Shown here piece after piece: positions 44,990 to 55,503 of a stretch of 64,000 nucleotides of DNA. A program made the position numbers and the translations under genes. The notes under the pieces are model-generated. The model was not told where the DNA came from and made no database searches. It saw only the letters and a program-made list of their open reading frames with translations. Numbering within the stretch: position 1 is the first letter of the stretch; each line of letters begins with the position of its first letter. This DNA is from Iris pallida (taxonomy: Eukaryota; Streptophyta; Magnoliopsida; Asparagales; Iridaceae): the NCBI GenBank assembly GCA_029216955.1, contig JANAVB010003999.1:3414675-3478674 (forward strand), in the 5' to 3' direction.

Positions 44990-45670
44990 TGTATCGTGCA
45001 CGTGTTCACGTGTCTCGTGCTCACGACACAGGGCACGCGAGGTGTCGTGCTCGTGTCCCTAGGTTCGCCTAGGGTTGGTCTAGCTATTAGGTAGCCTGCA
45101 CAGTGTCCACGTATCCCCGTGTCCGCGCACGAACACCGTATCAGTCGAGTTTTCTCGACTGATACACGCGGTTTAGCACCGCGTCGTGCAGCGGTTCACG
45201 TGTCTCGTGGACTTGACACGAGCCACGTGGGACCTCGTGGTCATGTCCACGTGTAGCCCACGTGTTGGGCTACACACTCGTGTCAACACGAGGTGTCTAC
45301 GACTCGTGTTCGTGCGACACGAGTCGCGTGTCAGTGAGAAAAACGTGCGCATGCAGTACAGTACGTGTCCAGTGCAAGTGAGTTTTCTCACTCGACACGA
45401 CACGAGAAGTGATGAGACTTTGGGGGCATGTTCGCAGACATTGCCCCCTCGTGTCCACCAAGTGTCACCCCTCCACGTGTTGTGTCGTGTCCGCAATCAG
45501 TGTCGGGTAGCAGGACAGCGTGCACAGTCTCGTACACGCGTGCTAAAGGGTCGTGTGCTCCACACGTGGCACGTAGAGCCTTGTGCTCGTGTCAGTGGGT
45601 AGGTGGGGTGGTTAGGTTCGTGTCTAGGTTTCTGTATCGTGTCCACGACACGTGTGGATACGACACGAAG
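44990..45670. repeat. CACGTG/CGTGTC-rich block in LTR-B
   Basis: ACGTGTC, CCACGTG and TCGTGTC words recur through about 700 bases. At least eight CACGTG hexamers are visible (for example near 44999, 45007, 45196, 45249, 45259, 45475, 45649). These are G-box/ABRE cores of bZIP and bHLH factors. Confidence 0.8.
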
Positions 45671-46842
45671 TGTCAAACAGTAAGGTTTTATAGTGTGCAT
45701 AGTGTGGTGTTAACATTGTGTTCGTATCCCGTTTTGGACACGGACACGACACGAAATGTGCTCAGTCAACTAGGGTTGTGTCCTACATGTCTAGGGCTAA
45801 ATATAATTTGTTTCACAAAAACACAACATTAAAACCTAAGTGGCATTTCACCAAACACTTATTTAAAACCATGGATACGTGTCCGATACGGACACCAAAT
45901 CCAACCTAGATCCTACCAAACTTGACCTACAGGTCTATGGTACCTAGATGCATGCAATCATGAAGAGAAATCACAATACTAACAAGGTTTGAGGGTATTT
46001 ACCGATTGAGTGAAAACTCAATGAAAAGCCTAGAATAGGGGGGTGTCCACTTCTCTTGGTGATGTCCTAGCCTTGTGAAACTTTGATTGCTAGCCTCCCT
46101 CAGCTTCCTCAGTATAGTAGGGTCCCAATGCAAGAAACTAGAGGTGAAAAGGATCAAAATTGATGAAGTTATGGTCTTGTGAAGGAATGGGAATTTCAAG
46201 GTTTTGTGTATGTAAAAATGGCATGTTGATGAGGGGGGTGCATATATGTGATGGGGGGTAGGGTTGGCTGCCATGGGAAGGGTATGGGTAGATATTAGGG
46301 TCCCTTTCCACCTTGCAAACTTAGCCCTTAAGGTTTTGACTAAGGAGATAGATATTTAGGTTTCTAGGAAATATCTTAGATAGGTAATATCTAGATATTT
46401 GTAAACTAGATATTTATACATAAAGCTAACATCCTCTACTTAGTCTTCTAGGTTAGTTACTAACCTCTAGATTAGTGCTAAACTAGGTTAGGAGCCAACA
46501 TGACACTTAACAACTAATTAAATAATAATAAATTACATAAATCCAAATAAATTCTAATAAATTACCAAAATACTCTTTTGACTAAAAAGTGGTAATTTGA
46601 TATCCTAATCACATGGTTAGGCTTACCTGGTCATGGTTAGTCTCTAGGTTATGAAATCTCTAGGGTTTACACTAGGGTTATACTAGTAAAATCATAAAGT
46701 CATAAGTCGTGACTTAGAAAATAGTTTTAAACTATCTAAAAATCACCAAAATTCATAACATGACTAAATCACCATTATTTAATAATAAAAATAATAAATT
46801 TTCAAAATATCCTAATTTCAGAAAATTGGGTGTTACAGAGCC

Positions 46843-47215
46843 AATGTCCTCAAATCTCAGCAAATTATATGTCAACGAGTCCAGAATGACGATACGAACT
46901 CAACGGTATGTCCAGAATTGGATTCCGGTGAGCCGATCTCAAAATGACCCGTTGACCCGGATATTGGTATTCGACTTGCACCGAAATGCGTGCCAGAACC
47001 AATGTCCACTAAAACCTAGCAAATTATATGTCAACGAGTCCAGAATGACGATACGAACTTAACGGTATATCCGAAATTGAATTTCGATGAGCCGGCATCA
47101 AAAAGTTCTGTTGACCCGGACTGTAGGACCCGCTTTGCACCGAAATACGTGCCAGGGCCCACGTCCTCCAAACTAAGCAAACTTTATATGAAAACGTGCC
47201 AGAATGACGTCACGA
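46843..47215. repeat. About 150-bp tandem repeats in LTR-A
   Basis: The units share CCAGAATGACGATACGAAC, TGAGCCG, GTTGACCCGGA and GCACCGAAATRCGTGCCAG. Copies start near 46843, 46990 and 47155, and one more partial copy lies at 41900-42042 on the other side of solo LTR-B. Later copies are more diverged. Confidence 0.85.
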
Positions 47216-48261
47216 GTCTACTGGTGGTGTCAGAAATTGAATCCGGAGTCCTGGGTTCAAAAATGAAATTTTACAAGTACAAAATTAAGAATTCGGTCGG
47301 CCAACTTTGGCGTCGAATTCAACCAATCAAACGTGCTCACAATAAAACGAAACTTAAGGGGTAGGAAGAGGGTTATACCAGCTTCGCATAGGAACCAGTA
47401 GCATGCCAGATGGAGCTACGATAGAGGAGATACGAACCGACGAAGTTGGCTCCGCAAAACTGTCCAAAAATTACACAATTTAAACGGTCAACTTAGTGGC
47501 CGATTCTGATGTATCAAACGACAAAATTAACGGACGAAAATTGAGGGGAGTGAAGAGCTATATACCGAGATTGTGACGGAGCAAAGAAATTGCCGATCCA
47601 ACGGTCGGATTTCTCAAAAAATACACACGAACTTGCTGGTTTGAGATGCGATTTCTGGATCTATTCCGAGCTCGCGCCGACGGAAACCCGTGCCAAACGC
47701 ACGAATCGGGCGTTTTTCGTGCCGGGGACGTGGGGACTTGCCACGGGGGCCTGCCCGGAGGTTCGTCGGAGGTGGGGCTGCCCACGGCGACGCGTGGCCT
47801 GCGACGACGGCCGCCGTGGCCGCTGCTACTGCCGCGTATGCTGTCGTCGAAGCTGCTGCTCGCTGCTGCCTGTGTTGCAGTAGCTGCTGCTGCTGGTGCA
47901 AGCATGGCACGACGGCAGCACAGCCAGGGGGCACGACGAGGCATGACGGTACGGGGTGGCGTAAGCCCGACGGCGGCGGTTTGGTGGTGTGGTTCGGGTT
48001 GGCTTGTGGTGGGTGATGATGAAGTTGTGATGAAGATGAAGGAAGAGGAGGAGAATGAAGATGATGATGTAGATGAGGATGAAGAATGGAGGAGGAGAAA
48101 GGAGGAAGTCAGGGCAGAGCTCGGGAGGAGGCTGGTGGTGGCTGTGCTCATGGTGGTGAGGGTGGTAGAGCTCGTGATGGTGGTGAGCATGGTGCTGATG
48201 ATGGGGGTGGTAGAAAGAGAGTGAGAGAGAGTTAAATGTGTATGTGAGTATATATAATATA

Positions 48262-48264
48262 TAA

Positions 48265-48291
<27 letters not shown>
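48262..48291. repeat. GA microsatellite
   Basis: Pure AG repeat of about 30 bases. Confidence 0.95.
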
Positions 48292-48295
<4 letters not shown>

Positions 48296-49278
48296 TAATG
48301 AGTGAGAATAGAGAGAGGGTGGTTGCTCGGGTACAAGGGGGTGTGCTGGTGTGATAGGAATAGAAGTAGAGAGAGGAGAGAGGGTGAGAATATTATATAT
48401 ATTATATATGTATATATATATATATATATAATAGATAGAGAAAAATGAGATATTTGTATATATAGAGATATTTTTTTGAGTAGGAAAAAAATGAGAAATA
48501 TCAGTGGGGTATATAGGCAGTCATGATAGGGCATACACCAAATTAGATTGGGTATTGGGCCAAGTTTGGACAAGCTTGGGGCCAAGATTTAATTAAAATA
48601 ATAATTTTAAACCAAATTAAATCATGGATGAAATGGGAGCACAAGGGAGATCAAATCGGTGGCACGCAAGTGGCACGTGCATAGTAGACTCAAAACAGGC
48701 CAGGGCCATATATTGGGTCGACTGGATTGGACCGATGTCGGGCCCGAAAATTAAGTTGGAAATTAAATCACAAATTACGGTAGATAATTAATTGGCCTAA
48801 ATTGACCCAAAAGTTGTGCGAAGCAAATGAAGCACAAGATGGTGTGTCTGAGTGGGATACAAAGGTCATGGGTGTAGGGCGTCTCGAGTAGATCAGGGAT
48901 GATAAGTTGGTTTCGAGAGAATGACTAGCCTTGTGCTCCTAAATTAAAAGTCATGGTAACGTACTTATGAGGATCAAGAAAAAGAGTGGGAAATCAATTA
49001 ATAATTAAATGGTCTAATTTGACCCAAACTTGCGCGAAGCAAAAAGAGTACAAAGGAACAGGTTCGAGTGGGACACGATATATCAACATAAAGATAATCT
49101 CGTCTACTATAAACTTCAAGAAGAAAGTTTCCAGAGACTGGCATCCCTGACGTTCAAGAAATCCAAGTCACGGTAAAGAGCATTCAATGATCAAAATTAA
49201 TTAAATCAAAATGAATTATCAAAAATAATTTATTTAGAAAATTCAAAAAATAAATCCCAAAAATTTAGGGGGCTTACA

Positions 49279-51350
49279 CTTATCTTTAACAACCGTTCTC
49301 GAAATTTTATCGCATACGTATATTCGATACATACGTGATTCATTCAATAAAGTCACCGCACGTGACGTAATTTAAAATCGCATTCCTCATTTTGTATGTT
49401 TCGTATGGACTATCAACTCTATGTGTCGCGTCGAGCCGTCGTGCATCCGATCGCAACGATCCTTCGCAACGCCTTGCGTTCGAAGTCGCCATCCAACTAT
49501 TTCCGAAGTCTGGCTATGCAACTTATCTCGATATGATTTTCTTTGTTGACTTGCAAATGCATCAACATTCAGGACTACGCCCGCTTGGTTACTTATTCAG
49601 ACACCGTGCTCAAATTTTCTCGATGCAACTCTAAATTGACATTGCACAAAGGCCACAATCTATCCGACACAACAGTTTATATCGAGGCGACGGTGCTCAA
49701 GGCAACGATCGCCTTGACACGAAGTCTCTATGATACATCTTACATTCGATTTTCTAACGAGTAGGAATTCACTAGTCAAATTCCTAACTTATTTGTCTCG
49801 CAACATCGAATATAAGTTCCATTCATGCAAGCTCAATTGCAAGGTGAATATGAATCTTATGACATAACTTGTAAGTCAATCCCTTATCGTTCTCTCTCGT
49901 GCATAGCACGATTCTCGCAATCGCCTATCCGAATCACCAAGTTCGTTGGTGAATTTCTGGTTCGATCGTCGACCAATATAACCATTCAAGCATTCATCCG
50001 ACGAATACTCAAATATCTAACTATATCATTCTCAATCGAAAGCTGTTCCAACAATTCTCGATCGCCTAGACTTATCGTCACATGTATCACACTATATTTG
50101 TTACCGATACAATTTTATATGCGATATCGCGTGGGTCATCTTACGGTCTGTAGTATTCAATTGATTTGGCGGTCAAGTCTTCTAGGGTCAGCTGCCCCGA
50201 AGCTACGCTCGATAATTTTGGATCATTACTGAAGGACAGTTTACTACAAACCATGCTATATCTTATTTCAGAGCCAAATCACGTTCCGATGATTCTATAC
50301 GACTATCCAATTTTGGACAAGACCATTTCTATCGACGCAACTGATGCGCAACTATACTCCGAGTAAAGTCAGACACTACCGTCGATGATTCTACCATTTA
50401 CGAAGCATCTACTCGCATTGAGTTCGAGTCTATCTTATTTACGGTCGACACACGAGATGCTATAAGCATCGAACAATCGTCGATGACTTATAGTCTCGTC
50501 TTGATCAATCACAAAGTTTATGATCAACCCGTTTGTTCATTCTTGCATTGTTATTTTCGAAAATCTCGATATCATAGGCCTACCCGGTTGTGTTTTCTCA
50601 TATCGTGCTTACGTTTCTTGGCGTATCGATTTTGATAGTCCATATCAATTTACATAGCAAGAGGGTCAACTTTGAACCCATTTCAACGTCAACTTAATTC
50701 GCATCGCATACATCCAAGTTCGCAACAAACTTTTCCATATGCATCAACTCGTTTTCCAATTTGCCGCATCCCGCTATATTTTGATCGCGTAACTGAGTTA
50801 CCGATTATCCAACATCGAACCCTCAAGTTATACGATCTCGTCCTCTAAGTTTCGCGTGTTTTTCAGTCGTACTTAAATGAGTTTCGCCATAACGTAACCA
50901 ACTATCTCTTAGGTACTATTTATACTCATCGACAAACTCTTCATCGAAGTCGCATATCGTGCGATCCGATTATAATTCGCCACGCCCAACACTTCTATCG
51001 AGATCGCAAGTCGTGTGACTTATTTGTAAGTTCGAGTTTTCCTTTTCCGTCGATCCGATTATTGCTTCAAGGCATAATCGTTCCGCTAGTCTCGGTCGTC
51101 CGACTGACTTATAAATTTCCGTCTGACGTATCATTCATTGATATGAGTCTCGCCTTATCGTCTTAATCGATTTTTGAAGAACACTTGCATCAACATACCG
51201 TCATACAAATTTTCAATCGAGTCTCGGTACTCTCCCGTCCGTTGCAGACAAACCTTTCGTAATTCTCACAACGCGTCGATACAATTCATCGTACAAGTGG
51301 TATATCATATACCACTCTGAATCGAGTAATTCATCGCATACGTGGTATGC
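49279..51350 (-). other. Interior of LTR-D element, part 2 (unrecognised)
   Basis: This is the continuation of 23903-24219 across solo LTR-A. Base use is distinctive, rich in CG and TCG words. Plus-strand ORFs (49392, 49825) lack family features. On the minus strand near 50700-50850 there are short helix-like pieces such as NLEDEIV and LENELMHMEKFV, interrupted by stops, as in a decayed coiled-coil protein. I cannot name it. Confidence 0.4.
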
Positions 51351-52086
51351 ATGGACACACACAAAAGGAAGAAGTAACGCTATCTTTTCTTTATTAGCGC
51401 AAGGCACCATAAATCGAGTACGTCTGAGAGATCCTGTATTGAGGATCCCCGAGTACAAAAAAGAATTCTGGGGAATGGGACGATGGAGATCGAGCGGCAG
51501 TTGTTCCTTTACTCCGTTGACACTCCGATTATAAAAGTAGGAGAAAACCTAAGAAAATTGCTAACTCTCGGCTCACTGGCAAGAAGTGCAGCAATTTGGC
51601 TCTTAAAAATGCTCTTTGTTCTGTGTTTTGAAGAGAGATGAGACCCCTTTTTATAGTCGTTTTTGAGCTAGAATGATGTTATGTACCCACATGAGAAAAC
51701 ACACTGGTTTTCATATGGGCGCATAGTCCTACCTTCGGCGCATAGGGTGTAGGCGCATCCAGGCTGTGAGATCGTGGTTGGTCGTGGTGTTGACATGGCC
51801 GTATGCTTCGGTGCACGACTGTTCATGGAGACTGACGTGGCCGTACGCTTCGGTGCACGTTTTGATCATGGCTTTGATCGAGTCTGGCTTGGGCGTATAG
51901 CCCTGTTTCAGGCTATGCGCCCTCCTTCACAGGGGTGGTTTGGGCGCATAGAGCTTCACAGGATGATGGGCGCATATAGCTTCACAGGATGATGGGTGCA
52001 TATGTCCTCCTTTGGCTTGGACGCATATGTCCTCCTTTGGCTTGGGCGCATAAGGCTCTATTTGCTAAAAATTTTATGCTTCTACA
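51351..52086 (-). repeat. Tat2 3' LTR
   Basis: The right edge is GCTTCTACA at 52086, next to the polypurine tract. The left edge is placed by analogy with Tat1 and is uncertain by some tens of bases. GGGCGCATA words (51715-52060) form the LTR minisatellite and continue into the antisense gene region. Confidence 0.7.
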
Positions 52087-52359
52087 AGACCCCCTTCAAA
52101 GTTTTCGATACTTGAACGAATTCGAAATACTTTGAAAGAAGCATGGACGGTCTTCTCGTGACGCAATGGGCGCATAGCACGGCTCTCTTTTTTGGGTGCA
52201 TAGTATTTTGGCTAGCCTGTCAGAGAGATACAACTGTTGAGATCTTCTTCGAAATCTGAACTGACCGATTCATCGGGGTAGAATTTGAAGAGGTCCATCG
52301 TTCGTACGTCATCCACGTCAGCAAATGGCAGTCGTATAGTGTGCATGAGGTTGGATCTT

Positions 52360-52457
52360 CACGTGGGCTCATAGGCCATTGTAGGCGCATACTACGCAAT
52401 GGGCGCATAGGCGCATGGGAACAGTGGGCGCATATGAAGTAATCTGTGCTATAAATA
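52360..52457 (+). promoter_or_regulatory. Promoter of Tat2 antisense gene: G-box and TATA box
   Basis: A G-box CACGTG (52360-52365) lies about 90 bases upstream of TATAAATA (52450-52457), which in turn is 90 bases before the ATG. A CT-rich leader with TCTTCTTTCTTC follows. This is a complete-looking plant promoter on the strand opposite to gag-pol. Confidence 0.55.
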
Positions 52458-52539
52458 GGTCCTGAAGGAGAGAGAAAACTCATTACTCTCCTCTCTTAGA
52501 ATTTTTCAGAAAACTCTTCATCTTCTTTCTTCGAGAACC

Positions 52540-53342
52540 ATGTCTCCCAAGGTTGCTAAGAGATCCACAAAGGGCAAGGGGGCTGCGCCGAGTGGCTCTC
52601 CTCCTGCGACAGCGTCTTCGGCAGTCCAGGACCCGATTCTGGGTGAGGGCATGCTTAAAAAACAAAGTCTCGAGCGTTAATTTATGACGCTCAGACTTCT
52701 CTTCTGCCTGGGCGCATGCGCCTATGGCAACATACTTTTGTGAGCATTATTATGCGCCCACAGAAGTCATACGCCAACACTGTGGTGTGCTATGCGCCCA
52801 CGTGTTGTCATGTTATGCGCCTATGTGCTATGACATGTTATGCGCATACGTACTGTTTATGTGTTATGCGCCCACTTTATTTTTGGGCGCATGGCCCTTT
52901 GGGCGCATAGACCTTTGGGCGCATAAGAGTCTTCCAGCACTTAACTTTTCTTGCAGATTTCTGAGTCTGACTTTCTCTTCTGTCCTTGACTCTTGCAGCA
53001 TCCATGCCGAAGGCTGAGACCGTTATGAAGGAGGAGATGCCGCCTCCTTTCATCAAACAAGAGTCATCGTTTGTTAAGGAGGAGGTGATACCAAAAATTG
53101 AGGAAGAAGCAGAGCTGGCACCCATCGGGGAGGGAATTACTCCAAGGATTGAAGCTGCTGTAAAGGAGGAGCACAAGTCTGAGGGTAGTAGCTCTGGGAG
53201 TTCTGCCCTTCCTATCCCAGCCGAGGACCTTGATCAAATAGATCCTTCATATGCGAAATGGTTGAGGAAATGGTATATGCCTCACCACAACTTGGATTCG
53301 TGGGTTCCCAAAAATGTCCGTATTTTGTCTCGATATTTCTGA
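52540..53342 (+). CDS. Tat2 antisense gene, predicted spliced, 148 aa
   Basis: Exon 1 (52540-52642) starts MSPKVAKRSTKGKGAAPSGS, a basic and disordered tail. Exon 2 (52999-53342) holds acidic repeats with VMKEE, FIKQE, FVKEE and AVKEE, then a Ser-rich run, then a more ordered end, LDQIDPSYAKWLRKWYMPHH. The 356-base intron has donor GTGAGG and acceptor ACTCTTGCAG and joins the frame exactly; it is filled with GCGCATA words. The four psi-K-x-E sites match the SUMO acceptor consensus. No known domain is seen. It occupies the place of the antisense genes of Tat1 and Grande-type elements. Confidence 0.62.
52690..52935. repeat. TATGCGCC minisatellite in intron
   Basis: TATGCGCCCA, TATGCGCCTA and GGGCGCATA recur about ten times. 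The same words form the array in the Tat2 LTR, so the repeat has spread between LTR and intron. Confidence 0.8.
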
Positions 53343-53650
53343 CTGTCTTTAGCTTTACGTTTCGCTGCTTTTGGGCATCAATGTAATCCTTTACTTCTCA
53401 CCCGGATGAAGAGATGAAGAACTTTTTGGTTTGCTCATGAGATGTAGTCCTGTGAATGTAACTGATTTTGAATAAACAGAATACATTTACTCCATTCTTT
53501 GCCTGTGGCATCTGTGGTGCTTGTATTAGAGGGCCTAATACAGCCTTTGTGTAAAGGGTATCCCACTGGAAAACTTTTGACGTGGACCTATTATCCGTTT
53601 TATATTCAAGTTATTCGAATATAGATAATAAGTTGGACGAAGCTGCTAGT

Positions 53651-53876
53651 AGAGGTAACATGGACGTAATAGCAAAGGATGTTCTATATCTGACCAGAGG
53701 TAATATGGACATGGAAAGATATATAACATTAGATGGGAGTGGATAATTCAGAGGTAATAAGGACGTGATTATCCTTGATGAATACTTTGCTCAGAGGTTA
53801 TATGGACATGGTAAAACATAATCATTTCACTGGAGAAATAATTATCGAAAAACAATTCAGAGATAATATGGACGTG
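53651..53876. repeat. AGAGGTAAYATGGACRTG repeats
   Basis: Five copies start at 53651, 53696, 53750, 53793 and 53859. One matching copy occurs in Tat1 at about 29306 (CAGAGGTAATATGGATATG). They lie downstream of the antisense gene and near the integrase stop. The spacing is irregular (43-66 bases). Confidence 0.75.
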
Positions 53877-54075
53877 ACTTGTTTTCGTCAAACCGAGTTT
53901 GAACAGAGTCAAAAACGGGAAGAATTCTACTGGGGAAATTTTTAGAGGACCTATTATCCAGGGCGTATTCAAGACTCTTGAAATACGGATAATAGTTAGA
54001 TAATTTTTCGAATCATATAAACATCGCACTGTACATTTACATAACTGAACATATGTGAACATTACGTAAAAAAGG

Positions 54076-55000
54076 TTACACGTAGTATTTCTTCAGGAAC
54101 TTGTCGTTGATAGGCATCATGAGCAAGTCACCATCGGGCTTGGTTAGTCGGTACGCACCATTAGAATACACTGATTCTATGATAAAAGGACCTTCTCATT
54201 TAGGCTGAAATTTTCTTTTTGTTTTGTGCGTCATGATCATTGGTCTTCTCACTGCTAAGACTAGATCGCCGACTTGGAAGATTCTTTCTTTCACCTTTTT
54301 GTTGAAGGCTCTGGAAATGCGTGCTTGGTATAGCTCAATGCGCTGCTGAGCTAACAAGCATTTTTCGTCTAGCGCTTCGAGCTCCTGGAGTCGCAGACGG
54401 TAGCTTTCTTCGGTAGTCAACTTGCTGGCTAAGGCTACTCGAAGAGAAGGAATCTGGATTTGTAGGGGAAGAACTGCTTCGCTCCCATAAACCAGAGATA
54501 ATGGCGTACTACCTGTTGGAGTCTGGACCGTTGTACGATAGTCCCATAGACATTCACCGAGCTTCTCGTTCCAATCGCGCTTGTTTGAAGACACGAACTT
54601 CTTGAGAAGTTTTATGATGGTTTTATTGAAGGCTTCTGCTAGCCCGTTAGCTGCTGGATTGTAGGCAATAGAGGCTACATTCTGGATTCGATTCCTATCG
54701 CAGAACCGCTAGAATGCATGGCTTGCAAACTGTGGACCATTATCATAGATGATCCTGCGAGGTAGGCCGAAGCGGTAGATGACGTGATGTTTGATGAAAC
54801 TGATCACGTTCGATGCCTTCAATTTGGTGAGCGGTATAGCTTCCGCCCATTTGGAGAAGTAATCGGTTATGGCTAGGATGAACCGATGTCCTTTAGAGGA
54901 TGGCGGACTGATTGGTCCTATGACGTCCATGCCCCTGGCTTCAAACGGCCAAGATGCTGCCGTCGGGTACAGAAACTCCGAAGGTTGATAAATGAAATCT
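54076..55000 (-). pseudogene. Tat2 integrase fragment
   Basis: The core from FIYQPSEFLYPTAASWPFEA shows RGMDVIGPISPPSSKGH, DYFSKWAEAIPL, the second Asp in YDNGPQFASHAF, and NPAANGLAEAFNK with the Glu. After it come LGECLWDYRTTVQTP and the C-terminal LVLAVRRPMIMTHKTKR. The frame is interrupted by TAG at about 54708 and TAA or TAG near 54196, then ends MMPINDKFLKKYYV. The 5' part is deleted at 55000. Confidence 0.9.
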
Positions 55001-55503
55001 AACACCCAGTTTTCTAAAATGAGGGTAATTTTGAAATTTTATAATTTTAATCATTTATTGATTTGACATTTAAATCATGATATGATTTTTGGTAATTTTT
55101 AAATTATTTTAAAACTATTTAAAATCATGACTTATAATTTTGATGTTTTGCTAGTGAAACCCTAGAGACTGTTTGACCTAGAGCCTAACCATGTGATTAG
55201 GATGTTTTAATGTCATTTCTGGCCTAAGGATATTTTGTATTTGACCTCCTTGAATTATTTTGATATTTATTGCGTTGGTGATTGTTGATTTTGACCTTTG
55301 ATAGGTGTGATTTTGTGATAGTTTTGTGTCCGTAGCGGACACGTATCAGTTTTTATTTACAAATGTTTGATGTGCCTCAAAGAGATTTTTTTTATTGCTA
55401 ATTTTTTTTTGAAAAGTATTTGAATGAGATTGTTTTCTGCATGTGTTTCCTGTGATTGCTTTGTTTTAATTTCGAGGACAAATTTTTTTAAGGTGGATAG
55501 ATT
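55000..55503 (+). repeat. LTR-E start and 3' end of a Tekay element (rearranged)
   Basis: TAACACCCAGTTTTCTAAAAT at 55000 matches the reverse complement of the LTR-B end, and the match continues to about 55215 (ACCATGTGATTAGGAT), so this is the start of a related LTR in plus orientation. By 55480 the sequence is instead the end of a chromovirus internal region (TTCGAGGACAAATTTTTTTAAGG), running to LTR-F. Deletion or recombination joined these parts. No gene is present. Confidence 0.6.

Larger units (their letters stand above)
46838..49278 (-). repeat. LTR-A, third piece
   Basis: It continues the 150-bp repeats (46843-47215), then a GC-rich block (47640-47960) and a GA/TGATG-rich run (48010-48240). 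Further on are the GA microsatellite (48262-48291) and AT-rich DNA to the terminus GGGGGCTTACA. Overlapping ORFs on both strands at 47558-48224 are low-complexity (Ser/Thr or Arg runs) and are not called as genes. Confidence 0.85.
51351..55000 (-). mobile_element. Tat2: truncated Tat retrotransposon
   Basis: It keeps the 3' LTR (about 51351-52086), the polypurine tract, a 2-kb region with an antisense gene, and most of integrase (54076-55000). Everything upstream (zinc domain, RNase H, RT, protease, gag, 5' LTR) is missing. The break at about 55000 falls inside the integrase core and is followed by Tekay LTR sequence. It is related to Tat1 but clearly a different family, with different LTR repeats and antisense gene. 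Confidence 0.88.

Noticed and set aside
45186..45832. Plus-strand ORFs of 134-138 aa in LTR-B
   Set aside because: Built from CACGTG/TCGTGTC repeats and mirrored by an opposite-strand ORF; no protein features.
47558..48224. 192- and 210-aa ORFs in LTR-A
   Set aside because: They overlap on opposite strands and consist of Ser/Thr or Glu/Asp/Val runs from simple GAT/GGT repeats; the sequence is LTR interior proven by target duplications.
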